DNA of 64,000 bases from an uncultured Haliea sp. (GTDB lineage Bacteria > Pseudomonadota > Gammaproteobacteria > Pseudomonadales > Halieaceae): contig CAJXUQ010000014.1 of NCBI GenBank assembly GCA_913061145.1, positions 29,237-93,236 on the forward strand. Reading direction: 5' to 3'. Of the stretch, positions 11,369 through 19,386 are shown piece after piece (positions within the stretch are counted from its first letter, which is position 1; each line of letters begins with the position of its first letter). The position numbers and the translations under genes are program-made. Under the pieces are notes generated by a model. That model was not told the origin of the DNA. It did not search any database and saw nothing but the letters and a program-made list of their open reading frames with translations.

Positions 11369-12610
11369 GTGTCTCTACAACACCCGCAACAATTGCGTCA
11401 GTTGATGGCCTACGAAGCTTCGCGCAATGCACCTCCCGCAGATTTTCCCACGTTGCCCCCACTGCCCTCGGCTCGCTACACCGATGCGACCTTCCACGGC
11501 CTCGAGCGGGATATCCTGTTTCGTAAAACCTGGCTACTGGCCGCGCACCTGGACGAGATCCCGGAGCCCGGCTGCTTCCAACGCTGGGATATCGCAGGTG
11601 CACCGGTGGTTCTGGTGCACGCTGACGACGGCGACATCCACGCGCTGATCAACCGCTGCAGCCACCGTGGCGCTCCGGTGGCCATGGATGAACGGGGGAA
11701 AAAGAAGCGCCTCACCTGCCCTTATCACGGTTGGAGCTATGGCCACGATGGCGAGTTGCTCGCGGTGCGTGAATCGCGGGACTTCGCTGCGCTGGATACC
11801 GATGCCCTGAGCTTGCAGCGCTTGCGCTGCGAGCGGCTCGGCAAGCTGATATTCGTCAATTTTGACCTCCACGCAAAAAGCCTGCGTGAAAGCCTTGGGG
11901 CACTCGTGGAGGAGTGGGCCGAATTCGACCTGGATAACTGCCGTCTCTCCCGGCGCGATCGCTTCTCCCTGCGCTGCAACTGGAAGATCGCCATGGAAGC
12001 CAACCTTGAGGTCTACCATGTGCCAAGCATTCACGGCAAAACCGTAAGCCCGGTGCTCGACGCCAGGCGCAATGTAAACACCTTCTACCCGGGAGGCCAC
12101 AGCAGGATGGTCGCCCCTATTCCCGAGGGGCACGCACAGCCGGCCTGGACATCCAGGTGGCCGGAAATTTCGACAGCGGGAGACATCGCCAGATCCTGCA
12201 CACAGTCCTACAGCGTGTTCCCCAACCTGGTGATGCCGCTGAACCAGTTTGTGATACCCCCTATCCAGTTCTGGCCTGATGGTATCGACCAGTGCATTGT
12301 CGAGACCTGGACCATGGCACCGGACTGGGGGGTCGGCACCGACCGCGGCCCCGACATGTGGACTGAGGATGACGGAGCACGGCCCAGCCGTGTCCTGCGC
12401 GAAGACATCGACATGTCAGAAGCCATCCAGGCAGCCCTGGACCCTCAATCAAACAGAGGTATTCCATTGAGCTACCAGGAGGCGCGTATTTATCACTGGC
12501 ACCAGTCTGCCGACACAGTCGTCGGCGCCGCGAATGTACCTGAGGGGCTCAGGGTGCAACCCGTTCTCGAAGACGCATGGCTGCACCCCAATGAACCACG
12601 CCTGCGCTGA
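11369..12610 (+). CDS. Rieske non-heme iron oxygenase, alpha subunit
   Basis: A 413-residue ring-hydroxylating oxygenase alpha subunit. The Rieske centre is complete: C97-x-H99 (CSHRG) and C117-x-x-H120 (CPYHGW). The catalytic domain has NWKIAMEANLEVYHVPSIHG, which provides the mononuclear iron histidines and the bridging acidic residue region. Start is a GTG at 11369 with a purine-rich CAGGGAG upstream. No ferredoxin, reductase or beta subunit is encoded nearby, so it is an orphan and probably homo-oligomeric type. The substrate is unknown; choline/carnitine-type, aromatic and sterol oxygenases share this layout. Confidence 0.92.
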   Translation: MSLQHPQQLRQLMAYEASRNAPPADFPTLPPLPSARYTDATFHGLERDILFRKTWLLAAHLDEIPEPGCFQRWDIAGAPVVLVHADDGDIHALINRCSHRGAPVAMDERGKKKRLTCPYHGWSYGHDGELLAVRESRDFAALDTDALSLQRLRCERLGKLIFVNFDLHAKSLRESLGALVEEWAEFDLDNCRLSRRDRFSLRCNWKIAMEANLEVYHVPSIHGKTVSPVLDARRNVNTFYPGGHSRMVAPIPEGHAQPAWTSRWPEISTAGDIARSCTQSYSVFPNLVMPLNQFVIPPIQFWPDGIDQCIVETWTMAPDWGVGTDRGPDMWTEDDGARPSRVLREDIDMSEAIQAALDPQSNRGIPLSYQEARIYHWHQSADTVVGAANVPEGLRVQPVLEDAWLHPNEPRLR

Positions 12611-12615
12611 CCCGG

Positions 12616-12888
12616 CTAGTTCCTTACACACCAGCTCTGCCCGTCCTCCGGGTCAGCGATAATCTCCTTGCTCCTGGCACACACGGCTGCGACGCGCTCC
12701 GCAGACAGTTGAGTGTGGGCAGCAATCGCTGAGGCGTGATGATGATCAGGCGCACCCTCCTCTGCGGAATCGCGCAGGAACTGCAGAATAACGCCCTCCT
12801 GAATCTTGAACTTCACCCACCGGTACAAGGCCACGTGGGCGATGACCGCCACCACGACGACCACGAAAACCACGGCTTGCGCACTCAT
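12616..12888 (-). CDS. Small membrane-anchored protein of unknown function
   Basis: A 90-residue protein with one strongly hydrophobic N-terminal segment (AVVFVVVVVAVIAHVALY, about residues 4-21). The remainder is soluble, mixed-charge and contains DHHHASAIAAHTQLSAERVAA, which has a helix-turn-helix-like spacing but no recognised family. GGAG lies six bases before the ATG at 12888, which decides that start over the ATG one codon earlier. It is convergent with the Rieske gene (five bases between stops) and divergent from the halogenase-like gene. Confidence 0.6.
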   Translation of the reverse strand: MSAQAVVFVVVVVAVIAHVALYRWVKFKIQEGVILQFLRDSAEEGAPDHHHASAIAAHTQLSAERVAAVCARSKEIIADPEDGQSWCVRN

Positions 12889-12924
12889 CATTCACTCCAG
12901 AGCGTCATGTGACAGGAAACCCCT

Positions 12925-12953
12925 TTTACCGTTTCATCCATTCGCTGTATTGT
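12925..12953 (+). promoter_or_regulatory. Promoter candidate for the halogenase-like gene (TTTACC type)
   Basis: TTTACC (12925-12930), 17 bases, TATTGT (12948-12953). The same block, TTTTACCG followed by W-TTCA and ending TGTAT-GTAA, recurs with identical spacing at 15762-15790 before the deazaflavin-family gene. The 5' untranslated region would be about 125 bases. Confidence 0.5.
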
Positions 12954-13086
12954 AACGCCGTTAGTCATTCAGCGTTTCTTCCGGTCATCACTGAACCGTT
13001 TGCGGCGTTTGAGGCTCAGTTGTGAACGCCACGCGCAGACGCCGCGCCGCGGTGATACGTCACGTCCTGGAGGAGATGTTATTTCG

Positions 13087-14787
13087 ATGAACTACGATGT
13101 CGCCATTGTCGGCGGAGGCCCTGCCGGAAGCACACTGGGATCCCTCCTGAAAAAGTATCACCCGGATCTCAGCGTGGCGATTTTTGAGCGTGAACAATTC
13201 CCCAGAGAGCATGTCGGTGAGAGCCAGCTGCCGCCGATAGGCAAGATCCTCGCTGAAATGGGCTGCTGGGACAAAGTAGAGGCCGCCAACTTCCCCATCA
13301 AGATCGGAGCAACCTACCGCTGGGGAAACAGCCCTGACCTGTGGGATTTCGAGTTCCTGCCGATCAAGGATTTTCGTGATGAACCGCGTCCGGCCCGATT
13401 TGTCGGCCAACGCCAGCAAACCGCATTTCAGGTTGACCGCGCGCGCTACGACAAGATCCTTCTGGATCACGCGGAAGAACTCGGCTGTGACGTTCACTAT
13501 CAGTGCCACGCGACTCCGGTCATTGAGCAGCCGGGTGAAATCTCCGCCCTGTCCCTGGGCGATGGCCGCAACGTTACCGCAAGCTACTATGTGGACGCCT
13601 CGGGTAGCGCCGCGGCCTTGCGCCGACCACTGGGTGTACAGGTTGATGTCCCCTCCTCACTGAAAAACGTCGCGTTCTGGAGTTATTGGGAAAACGCAGA
13701 ATGGGCTGTGGAAATCGGCACCGGCGGCACCCGCGTGCAGGTAATGAGCATCGGCTCCGGGTGGATATGGTTCATTCCGTTATCCCCCACGCGCACCAGC
13801 ATCGGTCTGGTCTGCCCCGCCGCCTATTACAAGGAGTCCGGCCTCTCGCCGGAGACCATTTACCTTGAATCCCTCCCCAAGGACCCGCGTATTGCCGGCC
13901 TGATTCGCAATGCAAGGCGCGAGGAAAAAGTGTACGGCACCAAAGACTGGTCATTCCTGGCGCAACAATCTGCCGGTAAAAACTGGTTTCTTGCGGGGGA
14001 GTCTGTTGGCTTTGCCGACCCGATTCTCGCGGCCGGAATGACCCTCGCGCAGACAGGTGCACGGGAACTGGCCTATATCATCCCGGAGCTGCTGCACGAT
14101 GCAGACAAGAACAACTGGCTGAAACAGTGGTATGAGCACACGCAGAAGAAACGTATTGGCCAACATATTCGCTTTGCGGATTTCTGGTATTCCTCCAACG
14201 GTCAATTCACCGACCTGCAGGACTACACGTCAGAAATTGCGAAAGACGCCGGCTTGCAAATGAATCCCCAAAAGGCCTTCCAGTGGCTGGGCACCGGCGG
14301 TTTCACCAACGACACGACGGGACAAGCCGGAATTGGCGGCCTGGACCTGGCAGGGCTGAAGCAGATCACACAGAAATTCACACGCGGCGCCGTAAACTGG
14401 CAGCTGAACAAGTACAACCGCTTCAAACTGAACCTGCGCAATGCCACTCGCGGCCACGCGCCCCACTTTAAAAACGGCAGGATCACTGTTGACGCGAGCT
14501 ATACGCGCGGCCAGAAAACCCTGGTGCTCAGCGGTATGTACGCACTGGTGGTGGAGGTGCTGAAAAAGCATAAAACCGCACAGTCCATCTACGAAGCCCT
14601 GCACCACTACTTCCAGCAGCGGCGCGACCTGGGTGCTCCCGTACAACTGCTGGTGCACCACGCGTTACAAGCGCTGGAGGTGTTGCTGCTGGAAGGTTGG
14701 GTGCAGGGCAGCGTAAAACCGGGGTTACCCTACCTGAAGCTGGAAACACCCGAGGAGGGGGAAATCATTCATACCAATCGGGACTAG
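13087..14787 (+). CDS. Flavin-dependent halogenase-like FAD oxidoreductase
   Basis: A 566-residue flavoprotein. GGGPAGS at residues 8-14 is the FAD-binding fingerprint. HVGESQLPPIG, the sequence FPIKIGATYRWG with K72, and SGWIWFIP (W226-x-W228-x-I230-P231) match hallmarks of flavin-dependent halogenases: the catalytic-lysine region and the WxWxIP motif that excludes monooxygenation. GFADPILAAGM near residue 315 fits the second FAD contact. After about residue 380 there is an extra C-terminal region of roughly 180 residues unlike the compact tryptophan halogenases. Start is the ATG at 13087, 11 bases after a strong GGAGGAG. No biosynthetic cluster surrounds it. A geranylgeranyl-reductase-like role is the alternative, but the WxWxIP motif argues for halogenase ancestry. 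Confidence 0.82.
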   Translation: MNYDVAIVGGGPAGSTLGSLLKKYHPDLSVAIFEREQFPREHVGESQLPPIGKILAEMGCWDKVEAANFPIKIGATYRWGNSPDLWDFEFLPIKDFRDEPRPARFVGQRQQTAFQVDRARYDKILLDHAEELGCDVHYQCHATPVIEQPGEISALSLGDGRNVTASYYVDASGSAAALRRPLGVQVDVPSSLKNVAFWSYWENAEWAVEIGTGGTRVQVMSIGSGWIWFIPLSPTRTSIGLVCPAAYYKESGLSPETIYLESLPKDPRIAGLIRNARREEKVYGTKDWSFLAQQSAGKNWFLAGESVGFADPILAAGMTLAQTGARELAYIIPELLHDADKNNWLKQWYEHTQKKRIGQHIRFADFWYSSNGQFTDLQDYTSEIAKDAGLQMNPQKAFQWLGTGGFTNDTTGQAGIGGLDLAGLKQITQKFTRGAVNWQLNKYNRFKLNLRNATRGHAPHFKNGRITVDASYTRGQKTLVLSGMYALVVEVLKKHKTAQSIYEALHHYFQQRRDLGAPVQLLVHHALQALEVLLLEGWVQGSVKPGLPYLKLETPEEGEIIHTNRD

Positions 14788-14889
14788 GCGCGCAGCAGCA
14801 ACGGGGACTGTCAGCTTATTTTACAATTCCGGGGCCAAGACAGCCCGCGAAGAATATTTTTTTGTTTTGCCACAATGGGTTACAATCAC

Positions 14890-14905
14890 TGGCATGAAGT
14901 GTGCT
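14890..14905 (+). promoter_or_regulatory. Sigma-54 promoter candidate for the PEP-CTERM gene
   Basis: TGGCATG-AAGT-GTGCT gives GG-N10-GC with six of seven matches in the -24 block and TGCT in the -12 block. The predicted start near 14916 leaves a short leader with AGGAG before the ATG at 14939. PEP-CTERM genes are known sigma-54 targets through PrsK/PrsR in other bacteria. Confidence 0.65.
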
Positions 14906-14938
14906 CATGTTACAGCAGGTTACGCAGGAGAGCACACC

Positions 14939-15541
14939 ATGAAACACCTAAAACAGACGACACTGGCTGCAGCATTGGTCCTCGGGGCGGGTTTCTCAAC
15001 GCTCACCAGCGCAGCTCCCACCAGTTATGCCGGGACCGGAGGCGCACTGCCCGATCTGGTTGATTTTTCAAGTTCCATTACCGTTGTCGACACCGGCATC
15101 ATCAACGACGTCTTCATCTCGTTGAACGACTTCACCCACACATGGATTGGCGACTTTTTCGCTACATTGACCTTCGATGATGGCTCAAGCGAGGTGTCTG
15201 TGGTGTTGTTCGACCGGCAGGGTGGTTCGAACAACCCCGATGGAACCTATACCTTCGCCGACGGTGGCACAGCCGGCTTCGGTGCAGGTAACCCCATCCC
15301 TGAGGGTACGTACGCGGCGGTAGGCAGTTTTTCGGTTTTTGATGGCCTGTCCGCGGCAGGCACCTGGACACTCAACCTGGACGATCGGGCAGGACTTGAT
15401 GCAGGCAATCTCGGCAGCTGGACGCTGAACATCGATACCGGGGAAGCTCCCGCACCGGTTCCAGCGCCCGCCACATTGGCACTGTTTGGCCTGGGCCTTG
15501 TCGGGCTGGGCTGGTCACGGCGCAAAAAGTCGAACAGCTGA
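14939..15541 (+). CDS. PEP-CTERM sorting-domain protein with P-domain-like core
   Basis: A 200-residue exported protein. A signal peptide (about 1-24, cleaved near TSAAP) is followed by a jelly-roll-like domain with THTWIGDFFATLTF, a long loop, and GTWTLNLDDRAGLDAGNLGSW. The latter resembles proprotein convertase P-domains. The C-terminus has the tripartite sorting signal: VPAPATLAL, a hydrophobic helix and the basic tail SRRKK. Exosortase should cleave it during export, with the product linked to exopolysaccharide or biofilm. No exosortase gene lies in the window. AGGAG nine bases upstream supports the ATG at 14939. A terminator follows directly. Confidence 0.9.
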   Translation: MKHLKQTTLAAALVLGAGFSTLTSAAPTSYAGTGGALPDLVDFSSSITVVDTGIINDVFISLNDFTHTWIGDFFATLTFDDGSSEVSVVLFDRQGGSNNPDGTYTFADGGTAGFGAGNPIPEGTYAAVGSFSVFDGLSAAGTWTLNLDDRAGLDAGNLGSWTLNIDTGEAPAPVPAPATLALFGLGLVGLGWSRRKKSNS

Positions 15542-15565
15542 CCTACACCCTCTCAGGCACCACTC

Positions 15566-15591
15566 AAAAAGCCCCTTTCAGGGGCTTTTTT
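15566..15591 (+). terminator. Rho-independent terminator after the PEP-CTERM gene
   Basis: AAAAAGCCCC, loop TTTCA, GGGGCTTTTTT: a perfect stem with a T run on the plus strand, 25 bases after the stop codon. It is symmetric enough to act on the other strand too. Confidence 0.9.
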
Positions 15592-15761
15592 GTTACTCGT
15601 GACTCCGAAACCGCCTCACCTCTGAAGTGCTGAACGCTCAACGCGCCGTGTTTCGACCTTCAAGTTGCCATCTGGCTGATGCGGTAGCGATGGAGCATCA
15701 CAGCGCTCGCTCCGGTTTCTCGCACGCCTGTCTTCCTGTGATACACGGCGGCGCAAAGCCT

Positions 15762-15790
15762 TTTACCGATTCAGCGTTTGCCTGTATCGT
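15762..15790 (+). promoter_or_regulatory. Promoter candidate for the deazaflavin-family gene (TTTACC type)
   Basis: TTTACC (15762-15767), 17 bases, TATCGT (15785-15790), 38 bases before the ATG. It matches the block before the halogenase-like gene at 12 of 13 bases around the -35 with the same spacer length. The remaining bases between 15592 and 15761 show nothing I can assign. Confidence 0.5.
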
Positions 15791-15827
15791 AAAACGATTG
15801 CAACCAACTCGCTGAGGCATATTCCCC

Positions 15828-16262
15828 ATGGCTGACTACATCCCCCCAAAACTGGATTGGGTACGCGAGCACGTAGCGCTCTACGAGGGCAGCGGCGGCA
15901 CCCAGGGTACCACCCTGCTGGATACTGGCATGCCCTGCATCCTGGTCACCCACACCGGGCACAAGACCGGCGGCATCCGCAAGATCCCCCTGATGCGCGT
16001 GGAGGTGGACGGGAACTATGTGCTGATCGGCTCCATGGGCGGGCAACCGCAGGATCCCGCCTGGGTGGCGAACCTGCGGGCCAACCCGAACGTGCAGATA
16101 CGCGACAAAACAGAGGTCTTCGACATGCGCGTGCGCGAAGTGACAGACCCGGAGGAGCGGACGCGGCTGTGGGCCGCAAGCGTGGAGGCGTACCCACCCT
16201 ATGACGACTACCAAGCCAAAACCACCCGCGTAATCCCGGTGTTTCTGGCAGAGCCGCGTTAG
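15828..16262 (+). CDS. Nitroreductase/deazaflavin-dependent oxidoreductase family (DDN-like)
   Basis: A 144-residue single-domain split-barrel protein. It matches the family annotated as nitroreductase or deazaflavin (F420)-dependent: VTHTGHKTGGIRKIPLM, then GNYVLIGSMGGQPQDPAWVANL and the distal LRANPNVQIRDKTE. In actinobacteria such proteins use F420. In gammaproteobacteria the cofactor is uncertain and FMN or heme is possible. The start is clear (ATG at 15828). It shares its promoter block with the halogenase-like gene and is convergent with the cyclase at 16270. Confidence 0.85.
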   Translation: MADYIPPKLDWVREHVALYEGSGGTQGTTLLDTGMPCILVTHTGHKTGGIRKIPLMRVEVDGNYVLIGSMGGQPQDPAWVANLRANPNVQIRDKTEVFDMRVREVTDPEERTRLWAASVEAYPPYDDYQAKTTRVIPVFLAEPR

Positions 16263-16269
16263 CCCGGCT

Positions 16270-17784
16270 TCAGGCTTTCGTCGCTACCCGAACGCCCTGC
16301 TTGCTTTTCGCTTCGTACATGGCTTCATCGGCCCGTGCGAGAGCGACTTCCAGGGTGTCACCCTCCTTGATGGCGGTGATACCCAGGGAAATGGAGACAT
16401 CCAGTGGCTTGCCGTTGTCATTAAAGCCGGCATCCAGCACTTCATTGAAGGCGCTGACTGCATAGGTTTCGGCTCCCTCCGCGCCCGTATCCGGCAGCAG
16501 GATCACAAACTCGTCTCCGCCAAAACGGCACACCACGTCTGTGACCCGGGCGCGGGATTGCAGAATGTCGGCAACCTTGACCAGTACGAGGTCCCCTGCG
16601 GCGTGCCCGTAGGTGTCGTTGATCTGCTTGAATTTGTTGCAGTCGACAAAGACGATGGAGAGCTTGGCGCCACTGCGCTCCCAGCGCGCAAACAGCTCCG
16701 CCGCGCGCTCGTCAAAACCGTTGCGGTTATAAACGCCAGTGAGTTGATCCTTGATCGCGAGGTCGGTTTTGTTGCGGATTTCCGTGCGCAACACCTCGGC
16801 TTCTGTTTCCAGCCGGGTCAGCTGCTCGGACAAGGCATCCACCTTTTCCTGCGCCTCCTTGTGCTGCTGCCGCTCGGCCTCCACGTGTTCCGCCATGTGC
16901 TGAGTGATGTTTTTCAGCGTCTCTTCAAACGCCTGGCGCATGGCGTCCATATCACCGCTGCGGCTGGCCGTGCCGAGCACACCAACATCGGCCACCACCT
17001 GGCTCTGCAGGGACTCGGACCGTTCCACTGAACGTTCGCCGCCGCGGGTGACATCGACCACCAGTTCCTCAAAGCCACCGAGACGCTCACGAAGGGTGTC
17101 CAGAAAGTCGCTGGTTTGCAGGCGCTCCTGGCGAATCCGGCTGTCGATGCTGTCCATTTCGCGCGTGACTTCACGCATCAGCGACTGTGCCTGCTCCACG
17201 ATCGTGACGTTGGGCAGCGCATCGCGCAGGGCCTTGCTGCGCACCTGCGAGCCGTTGATGACGTCGATGTGGTCCACCAGCCTGTGTACAAGACTGTTAA
17301 ACAATTCGAGGAAGTGATCGTAATCAGCACTGTCAGAGGCGCGCCGCTTGAACAGGCCACGCACGCCACCCTCGGAACGCGACTGCCGCGCCGCCACTTC
17401 CTTCAGCGCCTCCGTGGCAGAGGACAGCAATTCGCCCAGCGCCTGCTGGCGAGCGCCCTGCGAAGACTCACCGGAGATCTTGCGCACAAGGTCTGTCATG
17501 CGCTGATGATCTTCAGTGCGCAGGGGCATGGATTTGATGATGGAGGAAAGACCGGAAAGGTCGTGTGAGGCCGGTAACGCGCTGCCGTTGTCCGGCGATT
17601 CGCCGGTGACGGTCATGACCACCTTGGCCAGGTGATCGGAGGCAGCGGCCAGATCGCGGCCGTCGGCGTTGTCGTGAATCAGGCGCCGAATGCGCGCAAG
17701 AGCTTCATCAATGCTGTCGCTGTTGCCCTCTGCCATACGCGCCAGGCGCAGAGTCAAACGTGTGAGAGCTTCAGTGCGCTGCAT
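16270..17784 (-). CDS. Diguanylate cyclase (GGDEF) with long helical N-terminus
   Basis: A 504-residue cytosolic protein. Residues 1-330 are mostly helical with a coiled-coil stretch (heptad-like EKVDALSEQLTRLETEAEVL) and no membrane segment. The C-terminal GGDEF domain is intact: IVFVDCNKFKQINDTYGH, the active-site FGGDEF, and the inhibitory I-site RVTD five residues before it, so it should synthesise c-di-GMP with product inhibition. It lies 26 bases downstream of fhlB, so it is probably the last gene of a fliK2-fhlB-cyclase transcript. The architecture resembles motility-associated cyclases of other gammaproteobacteria, but no sensor domain is recognisable. Confidence 0.93.
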   Translation of the reverse strand: MQRTEALTRLTLRLARMAEGNSDSIDEALARIRRLIHDNADGRDLAAASDHLAKVVMTVTGESPDNGSALPASHDLSGLSSIIKSMPLRTEDHQRMTDLVRKISGESSQGARQQALGELLSSATEALKEVAARQSRSEGGVRGLFKRRASDSADYDHFLELFNSLVHRLVDHIDVINGSQVRSKALRDALPNVTIVEQAQSLMREVTREMDSIDSRIRQERLQTSDFLDTLRERLGGFEELVVDVTRGGERSVERSESLQSQVVADVGVLGTASRSGDMDAMRQAFEETLKNITQHMAEHVEAERQQHKEAQEKVDALSEQLTRLETEAEVLRTEIRNKTDLAIKDQLTGVYNRNGFDERAAELFARWERSGAKLSIVFVDCNKFKQINDTYGHAAGDLVLVKVADILQSRARVTDVVCRFGGDEFVILLPDTGAEGAETYAVSAFNEVLDAGFNDNGKPLDVSISLGITAIKEGDTLEVALARADEAMYEAKSKQGVRVATKA

Positions 17785-17810
17785 AATTTTTTCCGTTCTG
17801 TGCTTCTTTT

Positions 17811-18095
17811 TTACACGCTCTCATCAAGTGAGACATCCAGATAATAAATAAAAGCGAGAATCTCAGCGATCGTAATATAAAGGCTTTCGGGTATTTCGTC
17901 ACCTATGGGGATCTGACAGAGCAGTTCCACCAGCTTCTGGTTCTCATACAGCGGAATATCGTGCTCTGTCGCCAGGGCCCGAATCCGTTCGGCCAGCACA
18001 CCCTCGCCACTCGCCACAACCGTCGGCGCGCCGATGCCGGTGTAGCGCAGCGCAGCTGCACGCGAGGGGGGATGGTGGTCGCGCGAATCATTCAT
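17811..18095 (-). CDS. fhlB: FhlB, stand-alone homologue of the FlhB cytoplasmic domain
   Basis: A 94-residue protein equivalent to the C-terminal half of FlhB: AAALRYTGIGAPTVVASGEG, then LAERIRALATEHDIPLYENQKL and a final helix. It lacks the membrane part and the NPTH autocleavage motif, which are present in the real FlhB at 28283. Such FhlB proteins can substitute for or tune the FlhB C-terminal switch of export specificity. It overlaps the stop of the FliK-like gene by four bases (ATGA), consistent with a partnership of hook-length ruler and switch. Confidence 0.88.
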   Translation of the reverse strand: MNDSRDHHPPSRAAALRYTGIGAPTVVASGEGVLAERIRALATEHDIPLYENQKLVELLCQIPIGDEIPESLYITIAEILAFIYYLDVSLDESV

Positions 18096-19210
18096 GCGCG
18101 CAGATCCAATGACGAGGACGTTACAGGCGGCGCGGTGGAACCGGCAGTGGGCGGGCGACTGATCAGACCGGCCAGCGAGAGACCGCGATTCTCCAGCGCC
18201 GATTCCAAGAGCCCGCTACTTGCCTGCACCAGGCGCCGCACCGCCGGCCGGTCACTGATCACCTCCACCGCCAGCTGGCCCTGGATCAGCCGCGCCACCA
18301 CATCAATCTGCCCCAGCTTGGGCAACTCGAGATTCAGCTGCAGGCGCCAACGTTCCTGCTCGTCAGGGTCACCCGGCTGCGGCGCTTCGCGCTCAAGCTG
18401 CAGCTGCAGCTGCCGGCATTCCTCCTGCCACAGGAACGGCAGGGTGAACAGCCAGCTGCGCGCAGTGGCGGTGTCCCCCGGCAGGGACGCCAGTTGATTG
18501 GTGGTGATGGCGGTCAACGCGGATTCGAGCTCCTGCCGCAGCGCAAGTAGCGCGGCTGCATCGGCAGCGCGCGTGGGAATGGCGTTGACCCCTTCGAGTC
18601 GCGCATCCACATGGGCCAGCACGCGGGCAAGGCTGGATTTCAGGTCGGTGGGCGCAGGGGCCGTACCCGGCGGCTTGCCGGCGCTGTGCAGTAACTGCGC
18701 TTCGCTGAAGGTGCCCGAGGAGGCCACCGCCGCGCGCAGGCCCGCAGGCTGCAGCAGCTGGGCGGCGCGGGGCACAGATCGCAACAGCTGCCGCACCAGC
18801 GCCAGACTCTCCGCGGGCAGGGCACGCACGGCGCCATCCGCCGGCTGCAGTTGCCCCACCACGCGCGCCAGGGCGTTCACTGTTTCGAGGCCCGGCGCCG
18901 CGGCACCCAGCAGGCGCACATTGCCACTCCGCTCCGGCGCCGCCGCGTCACCGGAGGGGGCGATAATACGCAGCACCGCCTGCGGCTGCAGCTGGCGCAC
19001 CTCAAGCAGCAGGCGCGCACCCTGCTGTACGGGAATATCGGCAGTGGCGGTGATTTGCAGCCCGCCCACCCGCAACACCAGCTCGCCGGAGGGCCGCTGC
19101 CCGGAGACCAGCGCTGACAGGGTCTGTCCCACCTGCCAGTTCTTCAGCCACAGGCCGAAGTTTTTCTGGTCCGTGCGGGCGGCGGTCAAGGCCAGCTGGA
19201 TATCTTCCAC
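18092..19210 (-). CDS. FliK-like hook-length control protein (second copy)
   Basis: A 372-residue protein with a variable Ala/Gln-rich N-terminus and a C-terminal Flg_hook-type domain (about 250-355: WLFTLPFLWQEECRQLQLQL, WRLQLNLELPKLGQIDVVAR). It begins at a GTG at 19210 with no nearby ATG. Together with FhlB it forms a second copy of the export-switch pair; the main fliK is at 33685. It is also found next to fhlB in pseudomonads. Whether it acts on hook length or on another exported structure is open. Confidence 0.82.
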   Translation of the reverse strand: MEDIQLALTAARTDQKNFGLWLKNWQVGQTLSALVSGQRPSGELVLRVGGLQITATADIPVQQGARLLLEVRQLQPQAVLRIIAPSGDAAAPERSGNVRLLGAAAPGLETVNALARVVGQLQPADGAVRALPAESLALVRQLLRSVPRAAQLLQPAGLRAAVASSGTFSEAQLLHSAGKPPGTAPAPTDLKSSLARVLAHVDARLEGVNAIPTRAADAAALLALRQELESALTAITTNQLASLPGDTATARSWLFTLPFLWQEECRQLQLQLEREAPQPGDPDEQERWRLQLNLELPKLGQIDVVARLIQGQLAVEVISDRPAVRRLVQASSGLLESALENRGLSLAGLISRPPTAGSTAPPVTSSSLDLRA

Positions 19211-19281
19211 GTCGTCGCTTCACCGGTCGGGAGTCACACCGAATGTAGCATGAAACCCGGCGGACTCGCACCGCGAGAGAG

Positions 19282-19311
19282 CTGACGCGCACGTGGGGTT
19301 GTCTGTATACT
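19282..19311 (+). promoter_or_regulatory. Sigma-70 promoter candidate for pomAB
   Basis: CTGACG (19282-19287), 18-base spacer and TATACT (19306-19311). The leader to the ATG at 19387 contains a small hairpin, AGGCG-CTT-CGCCT. No sigma-54 or sigma-28 element is visible, so the stator operon may be outside the flagellar cascade. Confidence 0.45.
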
Positions 19312-19386
19312 CCTGTTACACAGGGAGTTTGGTGTTACAAACGGACTAGGCGCTTCGCCTCCTGAAGACCTCGGAGATACAGCTTT

